Numbered from the stretch's first letter, positions 26,591 through 39,520 are shown. The stretch: 64,000 nucleotides of DNA from Beta vulgaris subsp. vulgaris (GCF_026745355.1 NC_079202.1:33541508-33605507); one strand, 5' to 3'. The notes: generated by a model from the sequence alone, not told the origin. Made by a program: numbers and translations.

Positions 26591-26925
26591 TCCATAACCG
26601 ACATAGTCATAGACTGAGAAAATTTCAGAGACTCGATATTTGCTATTTTGATAAGCAAAACTTTGTTTCACTCTATGTTTCATTTAAAATATTTCCGTGT
26701 TTGTTGTGTTACAATCAAGCCAAAAACGACCCCACTCTACATCTAGGTTATATATCAAAGCTAAAAAAAAACCTAGGAATAAGTGTACAAAAGTACAAAA
26801 AAAAAAAATAACTACACAAAATCAGCCTAAAATCACTACAAAATTGAGCAATTTATCTATGTGGTGTTGTACATTCTCCTAGTGATACAAACATTCTCTT
26901 AAATATGGCAATCTGTTCAATACTA
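26591..26925. other. AT-rich interval, possibly LTR of the outer copia
   Basis: Lies just beyond the presumed 3' end of the outer copia (purine-rich CTCCAACTTGAGAGG on - at 26928-26942). It may hold part of its 3' LTR, but I cannot find a partner. Confidence 0.3.
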
Positions 26926-28081
26926 TCCTCTCAAGTTGGAGCATAGGATATATTACCTAATATAAAAAGACAAATGAATGTGTTGTTGTTCACTAAAAAG
27001 ACTTATCATGAGATCGGCTAACCGGAGAAAAGATTTGAACAAAACATTTTAAACAATACCATCTTGAATATGATCCTTGACATAATGATAATCTGAATTT
27101 AGGTGTTTGGTTCTTTCAAGGAAACAAAATTGTGTATTAAATTATTGGTAGATATTTTGTCACAATGAACATGAAATCCCATGTCTTCAAGAATGCCATG
27201 GATGCAAACAATCTCACTAGTTGTTTAACTTAAGATATATATATGTATTCGGCCTCAGTTGAAGACTAATAAAGAGTCTTTCGTTTCTTTGCTTTCTAGG
27301 AGATGAGAGTCTCCCTAGAAATATGGAGTAGCCAGTGAGGGATCTTGCACTCAATGCATAGCTTCCCCAATTTGAATCACATAACGTTGTAAGGATGATG
27401 CTTGAATGAGCACTGGTAGTACATTCCCTAATCTATCTTACCAACAAGATATTTTACTATATGAATGATTGCTTGTAAATGAGGCTTTCTAGGTACATTC
27501 ATGAATTGACTGAACTGTTGCACACTTTATGAAATACATAATCTGGTGAGCTTCAAATAAATCAATCTCCCAATAATTTTTCCATGAGTTCTAGGGTCCT
27601 CCATGACGTCTCCCTGATTAGTAGAGAGTTTGATTCCCTTTGAAAATGCGAATGTTGTAGGCTTGCACCCCTCCATACCAGTAGTATGGAGAATATCCAA
27701 ATGATTTTCTCTAGTTAAGCATGATTCCTTGATAATTTCTTGCCCCTGAAATTCCCAAAAAATATCTTATCTCATCGAGATCTTTTACTAGTAAAAGCTG
27801 CATGTAGCCATCATCTTACTTGCTGAATTTCATAACAATTTGCTTTCCAGTAGATTTTTTTTAGAACATCGAGTAATTTCTATTGGATTGAGTATAATCA
27901 TGTTCAACAAGATACTTTGTTAACTCAAAAATTATTATCTTGATACTTGTTTTAAGCCATACAAGCTTTCTTCAGTCTACATCCTCGACCTTCTCTTCCT
28001 CTTGTATGTGTATACCTTGAAAGGTTTCATATAGTCCCCATCCTCTAAATATCCATAAAAAAAGAATTATTAATGTCTAAC
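26926..28081 (-). pseudogene. Outer, old Ty1/copia element: RT end and RNase H remnant
   Basis: On - in several frames: TGMEGCKPTTFAFSKGIKLS, GKIIGRLIYLKLTR, FSQFMNVPRKPHLQAI, then SSTEAEY and HVKDHIQDGIV of RNase H. It ends near CTATGCTCCAACTTGAGAGG, which resembles a copia PPT. Many stops and frame changes. Its upstream half continues at 41257 after the younger copia is removed. Confidence 0.75.
28077..28081. repeat. Left TSD (CTAAC) of the younger copia element
   Basis: CTAAC directly before TGTGAAGG; the same five bases follow the other LTR at 41257-41261. Confidence 0.85.
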
Positions 28082-28408
28082 TGTGAAGGTAGCATATTTA
28101 TTAGGTTAATTGTGTTTGTCACTCTATTATCAATGTTCTGTGAAGATGTATTTAGAAAAGAAATTGGATTTTTCCAATCTATTATTAAATTTTGATTTTT
28201 TTTATTGATTCTTCATTTATTATTATTCAATTCATGGTTGAGCTCAAAAAGAAACATGGATTTAAATTTTTTAGGGATGTCGCCTTTATTGTAAATTGTA
28301 AAAAAATTAACATTGTACAACCCTAATTATACATAACTCACTAAAGGGCCAGCTGGACTAATAACATACAAGGCCTAAAGAACATATACATAAATACATA
28401 GTCCAACA
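28082..28408 (-). repeat. 3' LTR of the younger copia, with about 165-bp insertion
   Basis: Matches 41094-41256, but after GAAGATGTATTTA (28141-28153) about 165 extra bases intervene before ACAACCCTAATTATACATAA resumes near 28317. The insert is AT-rich with no terminal repeats that I can see. Confidence 0.8.
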
Positions 28409-28415
28409 CCCCTCC

Positions 28416-29957
28416 TCAAGTTATAACATGAGGATCACTAATGACCAACTTGCCACGAAGATACAAGAATTGACGAACACCAAGGGCCTTGGTAAAGCAA
28501 TCGACTAACTGTTCCGTGGTGGAGACATATGACATAACAATTAGTAGCATCTCAAATGTAATGGCAGTCGACCTCAATGTGTTTAGTACACTCATGGAAA
28601 ACTGGATTTCAAGCAATAGAAAGAGCAGATTTTCTATCACAAAAGAGCGAGATGGCTTGCTTATGAGAAACCCCAAGACTATCAAGAAGAGCCCGAAGCC
28701 ATTTAAGCTCTACAGTAACATCAGCCATTGAGCGGTACTCGGCCTCAGCGGAAGAACGGGAAACAGTGTGTTGTTTTCGAGTTTTCCAATGAGATAGACG
28801 AGGAGCCAAGAAAGACAATCCAACAAGTGACTGAGCGACGAGTCAAATGGCAACTAGCCCAATCAAATCCACACCAGGCAGTCAAATGCAAGTCAAAAGA
28901 GGAAGAGAAAACAATACTTGACCAGTACAACTCTTCAAATAATGAACCACCCTAAGAGCCGCATCCCAATGCTCCTGGCGGGGTTGATGCATGAATTGAG
29001 CGAGAACATGCACTGCATAAGCCAAACCAGGGCGTGTGAAAGCCAAGTAAATGAGACGTCCCACAAGACATCGATATTGAGTAGGATCAGAATACAAGGG
29101 TTCAGCAGCACGAGCCAAATGATGATTTTGCTCAAGTGGAGTATCAACAAATTTGCCTCCTAAGAGACCAACCTCAGAGAGAATATAATCAAGAGTGTAC
29201 TTCCTCTAAGAGAGAAAGAAGCAATCGACACTATGGGCCACCTCAATGCCCAAAAAATACTTCAAAGGCCCAAGATCTTTCATACGAAAACAATCACCTA
29301 GATATTTCTTGAAGGCAGATAGAGAAGCAGAGTCCGCACAAAAAATGATGAGTTCATCAACATAAACAAGCACATTCAACCGAACAACCCCACGACAATA
29401 AGTGAAGATCAGAGAATAGTTAGAGTAAGAGTGAAAAAAACCATACTGACGTAAATTAAAGCAGCCACAAGCTTGGCACACAAACATCGAGGAGCTTGTC
29501 GGAGACCATAAAGAGACTTATGTAATCGACACACCTTACCAGAAGTGGTGGGGCTAAAATCAGGATGAAGTTTCATATACACTTCCTTATCAAGGTCACC
29601 ATGAAGCAACGCATTGTGAACGTCCATTTGATGAACTTTCCATTTCTTGGCAGCCGCAACAGAGAGGAAAGCTCGAACAGTGACCATCTTGGCAACAGAA
29701 GCAAAAGTCCGGTTGTAGTCAATCCCTTCAACCTGATGATTACCCAAAATGACCAAACGAGCTTTGAGAGGCTCAACACTACCATCATAATGATATTTGA
29801 TTTTATAAACTCATTTGCAACCCAAAGCTTTTTCCCAAGAGGAAGATCAATCATAGTCCATGTTTTATTGTCTTATAAAAGAACATTGATTTCTTTCTGC
29901 ATAGCTTCTTTAAAGCTTTTGGGCTCAACAATTGCGTCAACGGTAGCAAGAAAAGCA
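28416..29957 (-). pseudogene. Younger copia: reverse transcriptase and RNase H
   Basis: From 29756 down: EGIDYNRTFASVAKMVTVRA, HQMDVHNALLHGDLDKEVYM, HKSLYGLRQAPR, then in the next frame NVLVYVDELIIF, MKDLGPLKYFLGIEVA, YRCLVGRLIYLAFTRP, and RNase H VSRSSAEAEYRSMADVTVEL ... SLFCDRKSALSIA, ending TEQLVDCFTKAL. The catalytic box is YVDE where the family needs YVDD, so the second metal-binding Asp is gone. Two or three frame changes and stops also break it. Confidence 0.9.
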
Positions 29958-29962
29958 CGGTG

Positions 29963-32389
29963 TGTAACACCCCTGAATTTCGAGTGATTAATTAAATTAA
30001 ATAATATTAAAATTCTATAGAAAATTCGGCAGAGTTCCGTTTGAAAAATGGACTGCCTAAAATTTAATTTGGGACTGGCGTCCGAATTTTAAACCTGTTT
30101 CAACAAATCAGCAATCCAAAATCCAAATTCCCAACAACTCCACCCATTTCAAATACCAACGAAATTCCTGTATAACTACTCGAAATCCAAACGTGTTATT
30201 CCACGATTATTACGAGAATAATCGCTAAGGAAGAACTACCTGCACCAAAACTAAATTAAAGCTTATTTTAAACTATTACAACCCAACCGAATAAAGATTT
30301 AGGTGGATTAATATTTACAACCCTAAGTCTCAAAATATTGATTATATATAAGAAATGCACCAGAACAGAACTATTATAATATATTTACGCAAAACTAGTG
30401 GACGTTGCTCTCCGCCCATACCCCGACTCTAAGCCTTCATGTACCTGCATATATCAAGCATGTAGTATCAGCCAAACAGGCTGAGCAAGATTCAATACTG
30501 TAAAGCCAAATAATATGCAGGTAGGATGCATTAATTATATCCTACAAATCATTCACTTTTGCAACCCTAATACTTAATAAAATATTGTAAAACAGTTTCT
30601 TCATTTCTTTTCCAAACCAAATTCTTTTCTATTTTCTCTGCTAAAACAGTTTCTTTAAGAATCTTAGAATCAAATTTATGGAATGGAACGAACTTTATTT
30701 CCCATTGGGCTAGCTAGGCCCTCCGGGTAACTATTAGACAAAGACCCCTAGTGTGCACACCCCACAAACGGTCAAACCGTAGCAGAAGATCTAAGTCTGA
30801 GGTACTGATCAACGTACCCCCCAACTATTCTGTAATGTCGAGACGATCCCGACAAAGTTCCAATTCCTTGAGACACCATAAAGGCAATCCCAACCAGTTT
30901 AAAAACATAAAACTATCCATAAATCTTTTCTGTAACTATTCTATAATTCAAGGTTTGAAAAAACATCCGTATTAGGAGGAACATCCTCCTATTCAAACCA
31001 ATCTCAACTCAAGAGAAATACATACCTTTATAATCGTTTCTCGTAAATATGAAAGTTTTAGTTAAAATCTTATCTTTTTTAGACCTTTCTTGTAACTATT
31101 AAAGATTTGAAGTAAGGAATCTTACCTTTTAAACTATATCAAACCAACTAGCTCAGTCAATACGGCTCCTCAATGAAACCGGAATCTACAATATAAATGT
31201 GTGTACTTCGTAAGTAAAAGACTTGGATACAACTAACTCTAGTCCACAAAGCCAACAACCTTTTCTAATTTACAAACATATCATGTTCTTTTACCATATA
31301 AACGACTTTCATGTTCTAACGTCTAAGTCAAACCGTCTAACTTAAACCGTCTAACTAAAACGCTTACCAAATTAATCAAAATCATCTTACTTTATATAAA
31401 ATCAACATTAAAGAATCATATGTTCATATGGTAACTCAAAAGTTCATTATGAACAATTATATGAAAAGTAGAGTTTTAAATCAACTATATAAAATATGAA
31501 ATTTGAACAGAAACTTAATATGAGCATAACTTTCTCCTACGAAGTCCAAATCAAGCGTTTCTTGAGCCTATCTTGAGTAAAATTTCAATACGAACAACTT
31601 TTGTGAAATAGTATTTTTGCTAAAAATGCTCGTAAATTGCCTAAAAAAGCAAAATACGAACCTGAACTGGTAATTCTACGAATTACAGCACACTATATTC
31701 ACTTGAACATTAACAAGCTTCCTACTATTCTAAACTAACTATTAAACTCATGAATGAACATTCAACTCAATAATCCACACCAAACTCTAAAAATCAAAAA
31801 CCCCAATTTAATTTCAATCTAAAAACCCTAACTTCATAATTTTAAAAGAAAACTTAAATTAGTTGAGGAATTCATTTTACCCACTAATATAGAAGATTGG
31901 GGATGAAAAATAACTTGTAAACGCCCCTAATTCGAGCACTAAATGCTCCAAAACAAACAGACCCCCTTTGCTCTCCCTTGCGCCGCCTACTTCTATGGTG
32001 TCACCTCTAGTGGCGGTTGTGGTTGTGTCGTTGGCAACGGTGGTGGTTGTGTGATGAAGGAAGAATGTAAAGATTTTGAGAGAAGAAGATGGTGAAGATG
32101 GTGAACGGTGGTGAAGCACTTTTATGAAATGTCGTTCTTTTGTTTGTTATATTTTTTTTTCCTTTTTCTTTTCTTGTTTTATTTTTCCCTTTTCCCCCTT
32201 CTTACATATATGTGAATATTATTTATTACTTTATTAATTAAATTACTTACTAAACTTGTCCCACTATAAGCATATAAATTATTTACAAAAATTCCTAAAG
32301 ATAAATGAATTTAATTATTAAATAAAATAAAATATATAATATAGTTAATAAAATAAATAATAAACTGTTTCAAAAATCGGGGTGTTATA
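29963..32389 (-). repeat. 3' LTR of the chromovirus
   Basis: 2427 bp, near-identical in order to 35515-37964. Its inner end reads GGTGTTATA. Contains no ORF that I regard as a gene. Confidence 0.93.
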
Positions 32390-32402
32390 ATCTACCCCCC
32401 TT
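32390..32402 (-). other. Polypurine tract of the chromovirus
   Basis: - strand AAGGGGGGTAGAT immediately before the 3' LTR. Confidence 0.8.
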
Positions 32403-32719
32403 AAAATAAGTTTTGTCCTCGAAACTTGAAACAAATTCTTAAACTCGTAGCGAAAATCCTACCACTTACTTTAGCTCATTAACTTTACATGTTTAGCCAA
32501 CTATCTGTTATTTAATTACGAAAGATAATAAATATATAGTATCAAACTTGCACATAAACTATCTCACTAGCATACTCTCAACATGCCATTAACTTTCAAG
32601 TAGGATCAAACACTTAATACAAGTCAAAATTATCTTTAAATACTAAGAATTGAAATGAAATCATACTAATTCCACCCTCCCTAAAAAAATTAATTACGTC
32701 CTCGTAACAATAAGCGTAC

Positions 32720-33549
32720 CTATTGAAATAGGTGGGTAAATTGAGCTCGCATCGCATCCTCGTATTCCCAACTAAGTTCATCGTCTTTGTGGTTCGACCA
32801 CAATACTTTCACCAGTTTAACTTCTCCATTCCGAGTTGCTCGAACTTTACTATCAAGAATTTTCATAGGGAACTCAACATATGAAAGGTTATCTTCTAGT
32901 TGCAATTCACCAGGTGTCAGTACATGTGAGGGGTCACTAATGTAGCGACAAAGTTGAGAAATATGGAAAACATTGTGAACTCGAGCTATTGTGGAGGTAA
33001 TGCCAATCTATATGCAACTTCACCTATCCTTTCTAGGATCTCATACGGTCCGATGAATTTAGGGCTTAACTTACCCTTCATCCCGAATCGCATTACTCCC
33101 TTTATAGGAGAAACTTTCAAGAGTACTTTCTCACCGACTTCAAACTCTCCATGTCGTCGGTATTTATCAGCATAACTTTTCTGTCTATCTTGTGCCGCTT
33201 TCATTTTCTGTTGTATCAGTTTTACTTGTTCTACAGTTTCTTGGATCATTTCAGGACCAAGAACACAAGATTCACCAATATTACTCCAACAAAGAGGACT
33301 ACGACACTTGCGGCCATACAAGGCTTCATTGGGCATTCCTATTGAAGAATGATAGCTATTATTATACGAGAATTCTATCAAGTCCAGTCTATCTTCCCAC
33401 GAGCCTTGAAATTCTAAGGCACATGCCCTCAACATGTCCTCGAGTGTTTGGATTGTGCGCTCTGTCTGACCATCAGTAGCAGGATGAAATGATGTACTCA
33501 TTTTCAACGGTGACATCTCCGAGCTGTGGTCTTTCCTTACTAGTATCAT
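32720..33549 (-). pseudogene. Chromovirus integrase C-terminal half and chromodomain-like tail
   Basis: 33549-32986 is open and reads the typical Tekay integrase end: [20 protein letters not shown] (catalytic Glu included), [64 protein letters not shown]. 32905-32720 then has KILDSKVRATRNGEVKLVKV and LWSNHKDDELSWEYEDAMRA, the degenerate chromodomain end. The integrase N-terminal zinc module and first two Asp are missing through deletion. Confidence 0.9.
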
Positions 33550-34200
33550 GAATATGGCAAAGGTACATAGGGCATCCCTTCCTTAAATAAGACTTCAATG
33601 TAAGAGCATAAATAATCTTCACCGGACGGCGACTATAAAGCACATGAACACCCTTATGACTCTCTATTGTTACCTTTTGTTTTGGTCAGTCTATCTTGGC
33701 TTTATACTTTTCTAGCCAGTCCATCCCTAGTATTTTATCAAAATCTTTCAAAGGAAAAACTATTAGGTCAGCGAATAAGGTAGTTTCACCATAAGCTATA
33801 GGGACATCTAAATACATCCTATTACACGTGACACTTAGACCAGAAGGAACGGAAATATCAGCCTTACAAGGTGTGACACTTTCTAAGTTTAACCTTTTTA
33901 CAAAAGTTTCAGATAAATGAATGTGATGCACCTAAATCAAATAGTATGTGGGCAGGTGTAAAATAGATAGAGAAAGTATCGGTCAATGCATTCCCCTGGT
34001 TATCTACATCTGCTTGCTTAAGATGGTTAAGGTTGCCCATGTTCTTTTTCTCATGACCTCTCTTAGCCTGAGCAGCATTAGCTGTTCCTGCGCTACGAAT
34101 TGTAGCTGCAGAAGTAGTTGGGCGATTACTAGCTGTACTAGCAGTGGGTGTCCTCAACACCTCATAATTGCGGCCAATCTTAGCATCAGGGTTAGTGACA
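33550..34200 (-). pseudogene. Chromovirus protease, fused by deletion to integrase
   Basis: The active site reads LFDLGASHSFI; relatives have D-S-G or D-T-G, so the catalytic triplet is altered. Then ETFVKRLNLES, SVTCNRMYLDVP, KDFDKILGMDWLEKY, and [14 protein letters not shown] near 33545. The next residues already belong to the integrase, so several kilobases of RT and RNase H have been lost at about 33540. A TGA follows KAKID. Confidence 0.8.
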
Positions 34201-34204
34201 CTCA

Positions 34205-35253
34205 TAAGCTCTATGCCCCTCCTTCTTGCAATAATTACACGTCACTTTATTGCCTTCACAATCCCTCCCTGGATGATTGTTTTCACATCTTTTGCAAAAA
34301 TAACGACGAACAGGTCCTGGGTTGTTTTGGGATTGAGATTGGCTCTAGGCTTGGCTACGGGGCTGAAACGAACTCTGATCACTCCTTGAGGCTTGTTGAC
34401 TGTGACCTCCTCTATTGAAGTTACCCCTAGGACCCCGATTATCAAAGTTTCTGCTCTTGTTTTGACTAAAGTTATTACCCTTATCCCATTATTGGGTACT
34501 TTCTTTTGTAGGAGCTTTCGTCTTTTCTGCGGCTTTCCTTCTCTCCTTGATTCTCTCGGCATTGCTAGCACGAGTAAAAAGTTTGTTCAAGGTCGTGAAG
34601 TCGGCCGCTCCCATATTGCTAAGAAGTTCAAGATCAAGTTTTTCCTCGAACCTCTGAGCTCTTTCTTGTTCATTTGGGACCAATTCAGGCACAAAACGAG
34701 ACAACTCAAGGTATTTAGTATAAAAGTCTTGGACAGACATATCTCCTTGCTCCAGCTGTTCAAACTCAGATCTCTTCCTTTTCCTCATATGAGGTGGGAA
34801 GAACTCAGCGCATAGCGCCTTCTTGAACTCTTTCCAACCAAATTCCTTTGTCTCCACCTCCTCAAAACCATCCTCATCGTATGTGACTTGGTGGTAAAAT
34901 TATCTTTGTTGTTGGTCCACCAGATATCAGCATCTTCAGTGAGATGGTAGGCTGCGGAGTCTACTCTCATCTCTTCAGGGACCTGGAGAGTGACGAAGAT
35001 CTTGTCAAACTCTCTAATCCAATTCTCCATCTTCACGGGGTCGCCTTTTCCATCATACTTAGGCGGCTTCTTCCCGTCAATTGCTTTATGCAACCAGCAG
35101 AACTTCAGTGATAGCTACTTTGCTAGTGCTAGTAGTAGCAGCTCGTGCTTCCGCTAGCAATTGCACAGCCTCAGTCATGGCCTTATTAGACTCGGCCATC
35201 TGACGCATCAAAGCGCGCATCTCTGATGATTTACTTCTTTCGCGCTTGTGCAT
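34205..35253 (-). pseudogene. Chromovirus gag with two zinc knuckles
   Basis: Starts at MHKRERSKSSEMRAL (35253), a helical N-terminus. Retrotransposon gag core KMENWIREFDKIF, DSAAYHLTEDADIWW, KEFKKALCAEFFPPHMRKRK, FEQLEQGDMSVQDFYTKYLE. The C-terminus has two knuckles, CKRCENNHPGRDC and CNYCKKEGHRAYEC (34300-34205). Frame changes near 35090, 34870 and 34450 break it. Family role: RNA-packaging capsid protein. Confidence 0.85.
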
Positions 35254-35500
35254 CTTGTAAGCACTACATAAAAAAAGAACATGAATCTCGATAAAACACG
35301 AGTATAACACATTGATTGTCATAAAAGAATATTAACTCTCAAATCACGATATACAAAAACAATCATATAATTAATATAAGCATATAAACAACACAGAATA
35401 TACACTTCCCGTGTATAACCCATCTCACTTTCTCACCTCGGCTTGTCAAAATTTTAGTTTCCTATCATCTCTAACTTAACCCAGTCCTTTATTAACCTAG

Positions 35501-35512
35501 GCTCTGATACCA
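35501..35512 (-). other. Primer binding site of the chromovirus
   Basis: - strand TGGTATCAGAGC, the standard match to the 3' end of initiator tRNA-Met, two bases inside the 5' LTR. Confidence 0.92.
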
Positions 35513-35514
35513 AC

Positions 35515-37964
35515 TATAACACCCCTGAATTTCGAGTGATTAATTAAATTAAATAATATTAAAATTCTATATAAAATTCGGCAAAGTTCCGTTTAAAAAT
35601 GGACTGCCTAAAATTTAATTTAGGACTGGCGTCCGAATTTTAAACCTGTTTCAACAAATCAGCAATCCAAAATCCAAATTCCCAACAACTCCACCCATTT
35701 CAAATACCAACGAAATTCCTGTATAACTACTCGAAATCCAAACGTGTTATTCCACGATTATTACGAGAATAATCGCTAAGGAAGAACTACCTGCACCAAA
35801 ACGAAATTAAAGCTTATTTTAAACTATTACAGCCCAACCGAATAAAGATCTAAGTCCCAAAATATTGATTATATATAAGAAATGCACCAGAACAAAACTA
35901 TTATAACTATATTTACGCAAAACTAGTGGACTTGCTCTCCGCCCATACCCCGACTCTAAGCCTTCATGTACCTGCATATATCAAGCATGTAGTATCAGCC
36001 AAACAGGCTGAGCAAGATTCAATACTGTAAAGCCAAATACATTGCAGGTAGGATGCATTAATTATATCCTACAAATCATTCACTTTTGCAACCCAATACT
36101 AAATAAAACATTGTAAAACATTTTTCTTCATTTCTTTTCCAAACCAAATACTTTTCTATTTTCTCTGCTAAAACAGTTTCTTTCAGAATCTTAGAATCAT
36201 AAATCTATGGAATGGAACGAACTTTATTTCCCATTGGGCTAGCTAGGCCCTCCGGGTAACTATTAGACAAAGACCCCTAGTGTGCACACCCCACAAACGG
36301 TCAAACCGTAGCAGAAGATCTAAGTCTGAGGTACTGATCAACGTACCCCCAACTATTCTGTAATGTCGAGACGATCCCGACAAAGTTCCAATTCCTTGAG
36401 ACACCATAAAGGCAATCCCAACCAGTTTAAAAACATAAAACTATCCATAAATCTTTTCTGTAACTATTTATAATTCAAGGTTTGAAAAAAACTATCGTAT
36501 TAGGAGGAACATCCTCCTATTCAAACCAATCTCAACTCAAGAGAGATACATACCTTTATAATCGTTTCTCGTAAATATGAAAGTTTTAGTTGAAATCTTA
36601 TCTTTTGTAGACCTTTCTTGTAACTATTAAAGATTTGAGTAAGGAATCTTACCTTTTAAACTATATCAAACCAACTAGCTCAGTCAATACGGCTCCTCAA
36701 TGAAACCGGAATCTACAATATAAATGTGTGTACTTCGTAAGTAAAAGACTTGGATACAACTAACTCTAGTTCACAAAGCCATCAACCTTTTCTAATTTCA
36801 CATAAAACATCAAACAAACATATCATGTTCTTTTACCATATAAATGACTTTCATGTTCTAACGTCTAAGTCAAACCGTCTAACTTAAACCGTCTAACTAA
36901 AACCCTTACCAAATTAATCAAAATCATCTTACTTTATATAAAATCAACATTAAAGAATCATATGTTCATATGGTAACTCAAAAGTTCATTATGAAGCAAT
37001 TATATGAAAAGTAGAGTTTTAAATCAACTATATAAAATATGAAATTTGAACAGAAACTTAATATGAGCATAACTTTCTCCTACGAAGTCCAAATCAAGCG
37101 TTTCTTGAGCCTATCTTGAGTAAAATTTCAATACGAACAACTTTTGTGAAATAGTATTTTTGCTAAAAATGTCCGTAAATTGCCTAAAAAGCAAAATACG
37201 AACCTGAACTGGTAATTCTACGAATTACAGCACACTATATTAACTTGAACATTAACAAGCTTCCTACTATTCTAAACCAACTATTAAACTCATGAATGAA
37301 CATTCAACTCAATATATTCCACACCCAAACTCTAAAAATCAAAAACCCCAATTCAATTTCAATCTAAAAACCCTAACTTCATAATTTTAAAAGAAAACTT
37401 AAATTAGTTGAGGAATTCATCTTACCCACTAATATAGAAGATTGGGGATGAAAAATAACTTGCAAATGCCCCTAATTCGAGCACTAAATGCTCCAAATTA
37501 TAGCAACGACGACCCCCTTTGCTCTCCCTTGCGCCGCCTACTTCTATGGTGTCCCCTCTAATGGCGGTTGTGGTTGTGTCATTGGCAACGGTGGTGGTTG
37601 TGTGATGAAGGAAGAATGTTAAAGATTTTTGAGAGAAGAAGATGGTGAAGATGGTGAAGATGGTGAACGGTGGTGAAGCACTGTTATGAAATGTCGTTTT
37701 TTTCTTTGTTATATTTTTTTTTTCTTTCCTTTTTCTTTTCTTGTTTTATTTTTCCCTTTTCCCCCTTCTTACATATATGTGAATATATTTCCTCTTATTA
37801 CTGTTATTAATTAAATTACTTACTAAACTTGTCCCACTATAAGCATATAAATTATTTACAAAATAATTCCTAAAGATAAATGAATTTAATTATTAAATAA
37901 ACTAAAATATATAATATAGTTAATAAAATAAATAATAAACTGTTTCAAAAATCGGGGTGTTACA
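35515..37964 (-). repeat. 5' LTR of the chromovirus
   Basis: 2450 bp, pairs with 29963-32389. Lacks a 24-bp stretch (AGGTGGATTAATATTTACAA and neighbours) that the partner has near 30302. Confidence 0.93.
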
Positions 37965-37969
37965 CGGTG

Positions 37970-39520
37970 GCGCATAGAAAAATTGTCACAATTGAGAAAG
38001 GTAGTTATAGGATAGGAAATGGTACCCGAAGAACTAGAAGGAGTAGAAGAAGAACTTGGAGGGGGAGTCTCTGACTGCACCGCATTAATATAATAACCCT
38101 TAAACAACTGATTGGGCTACTTGTCTCGCAAGCCACAACCTAAAAGAGGGGAATCAGGTGTGGCCGAAGCCAAAGGCTCAGACTGAGATGAAGTAGTAAC
38201 GAATTGGGCTCGGGAGTCAGCGGGTATGGGGCCAGGGAGATGCGGGCCAGAAGAAGCTGGGCTAAGTTGCAAGGAAGAGATAAGTAATGGAGCTGGGCCA
38301 GTTTGGGCAAAAGGGGAAGGATCTAGGCCAAAACTAGTATTTGTGTAGAGGAGAACATTTGTGAAGGGAGGTAAATTTGGGCCAGGGACGAGAACTAGGC
38401 TAGGAGATGGATTTGGGCCAGTATGTGTAGTTGGAAGAGGAGGGGAAAGGGAGGTATCAGTGGGAAAGGGGGGGGGGGACAAGGTCATCATTAGGGGACA
38501 AGCATTCTTGATCATGTGAAGCAGGATCCACACCAAAAATTTCAGCAAGAGGAGATGAAGAATAGGGGAATGAGGACTCAAACAATTTTACATCCTCGAG
38601 ACACAAAGATGTTACCCGTCTCTAAATCATACAATTTCCATCTCTTTTTCCCAGTAAAGTAGCCAATAAAGACACATTTGCAACTAGGGGGGTAAACTTA
38701 TTGGTTTTGGATTTTTGATTGTGAGCAAAGCATAGGCACCCAAACAAATGAAGCACATCAAAATTAGGAGCATGCCCAAAAATCATCTCATAAGGTGTCT
38801 GATTTTCCAAAAGCCTAGAAAGAGTTCGATTGATTAAGTACAAAACCGTGAGAACACACTCTCCCCAAAAATGAATATGTAAATTAGCTTGAAACATCAA
38901 AGCATGACTCACATTTAAAATGTGTTGATGTTTACGCTCAACCAGCCCATTTTGTTGAGGAGTCTCAGTGCAAGAGGTTTGAAAAAGGATACCACTAGTA
39001 TCAAAGAAAGGAAGCATGCGTTGAAATTCGGTCCCATTATCGGTTTTAATAGTGGTTTCAAACTAACGGCTCACCATGGCAAAGAAAGAGAGAAAATATT
39101 TATGAACTTCAGTTTATTTTGCAACAAATATACCTACACAACACGAGAATAATCATCAACAAGAGTCAGAAAATAAATAGCTCCACAAGAAGAGGGTGTA
39201 CTATATTGTCCCCACAAATCACAGTGATTTAACTCAAACAAAAATGACTTGCTTCATTCAAACTAACAGGGAAACTATCACGAGTTTATTTTGCCATCAT
39301 CATAGATTTTATGCAATTTCTTCCTATCAGAACTAGAATTAATAGCAGAAAGCAACTTCACTACTCTTTCATATGAATGACCTAACCTTTGATGCCATAA
39401 ATCAAAAGTACTCAAACCAGGAACACCAATTGCCTGCAACACAGCCACCTTGCGAAAGTAGTAGAGCCTCCCCTCTTTGTTCACCTGCTCCAATCAGAGT
39501 CCCCGAGAGCCGGTCCTGTA
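37970..39520 (-). pseudogene. Younger copia: integrase and linker to RT
   Basis: Near 39440-39300 LSTFDLWHQRLGHSYERVVK (GAG-pre-integrase, His-His part of the zinc module). At 39017-38622 TSCTETPQQNGLVERKHQHI (catalytic Glu), HFWGECVLTVLYLINRT, NQTPYEMIFGHAPNFDVLHL, FGCLCFAHNQ. A Ser/Pro-rich linker (38581-38117) follows. The middle of the core with the Asp residues is in broken frames (39020-39280). Confidence 0.85.

Larger units (their letters stand above)
29963..37964 (-). mobile_element. Tekay-type Ty3/gypsy chromovirus derivative, 8.0 kb, RT deleted
   Basis: Two LTRs of about 2.43 and 2.45 kb, outer ends TGTAACACCCC ... GGGGTGTTACA, with an exact 5-bp TSD CGGTG (29958-29962, 37965-37969). 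On -, PBS TGGTATCAGAGC follows the 5' LTR and a purine tract precedes the 3' LTR. The 3.1-kb interior has gag, protease, the end of integrase and a chromodomain-like tail but no RT or RNase H. Both LTR ends that face the interior read TATA where the outer ends have TGTA/TACA. The two LTRs differ at scattered bases plus a 24-bp gap, so the insertion is fairly young. Confidence 0.95.

Noticed and set aside
33948..34815. + strand ORFs of 156 and 140 codons
   Set aside because: Antisense shadows of the chromovirus gag and protease.
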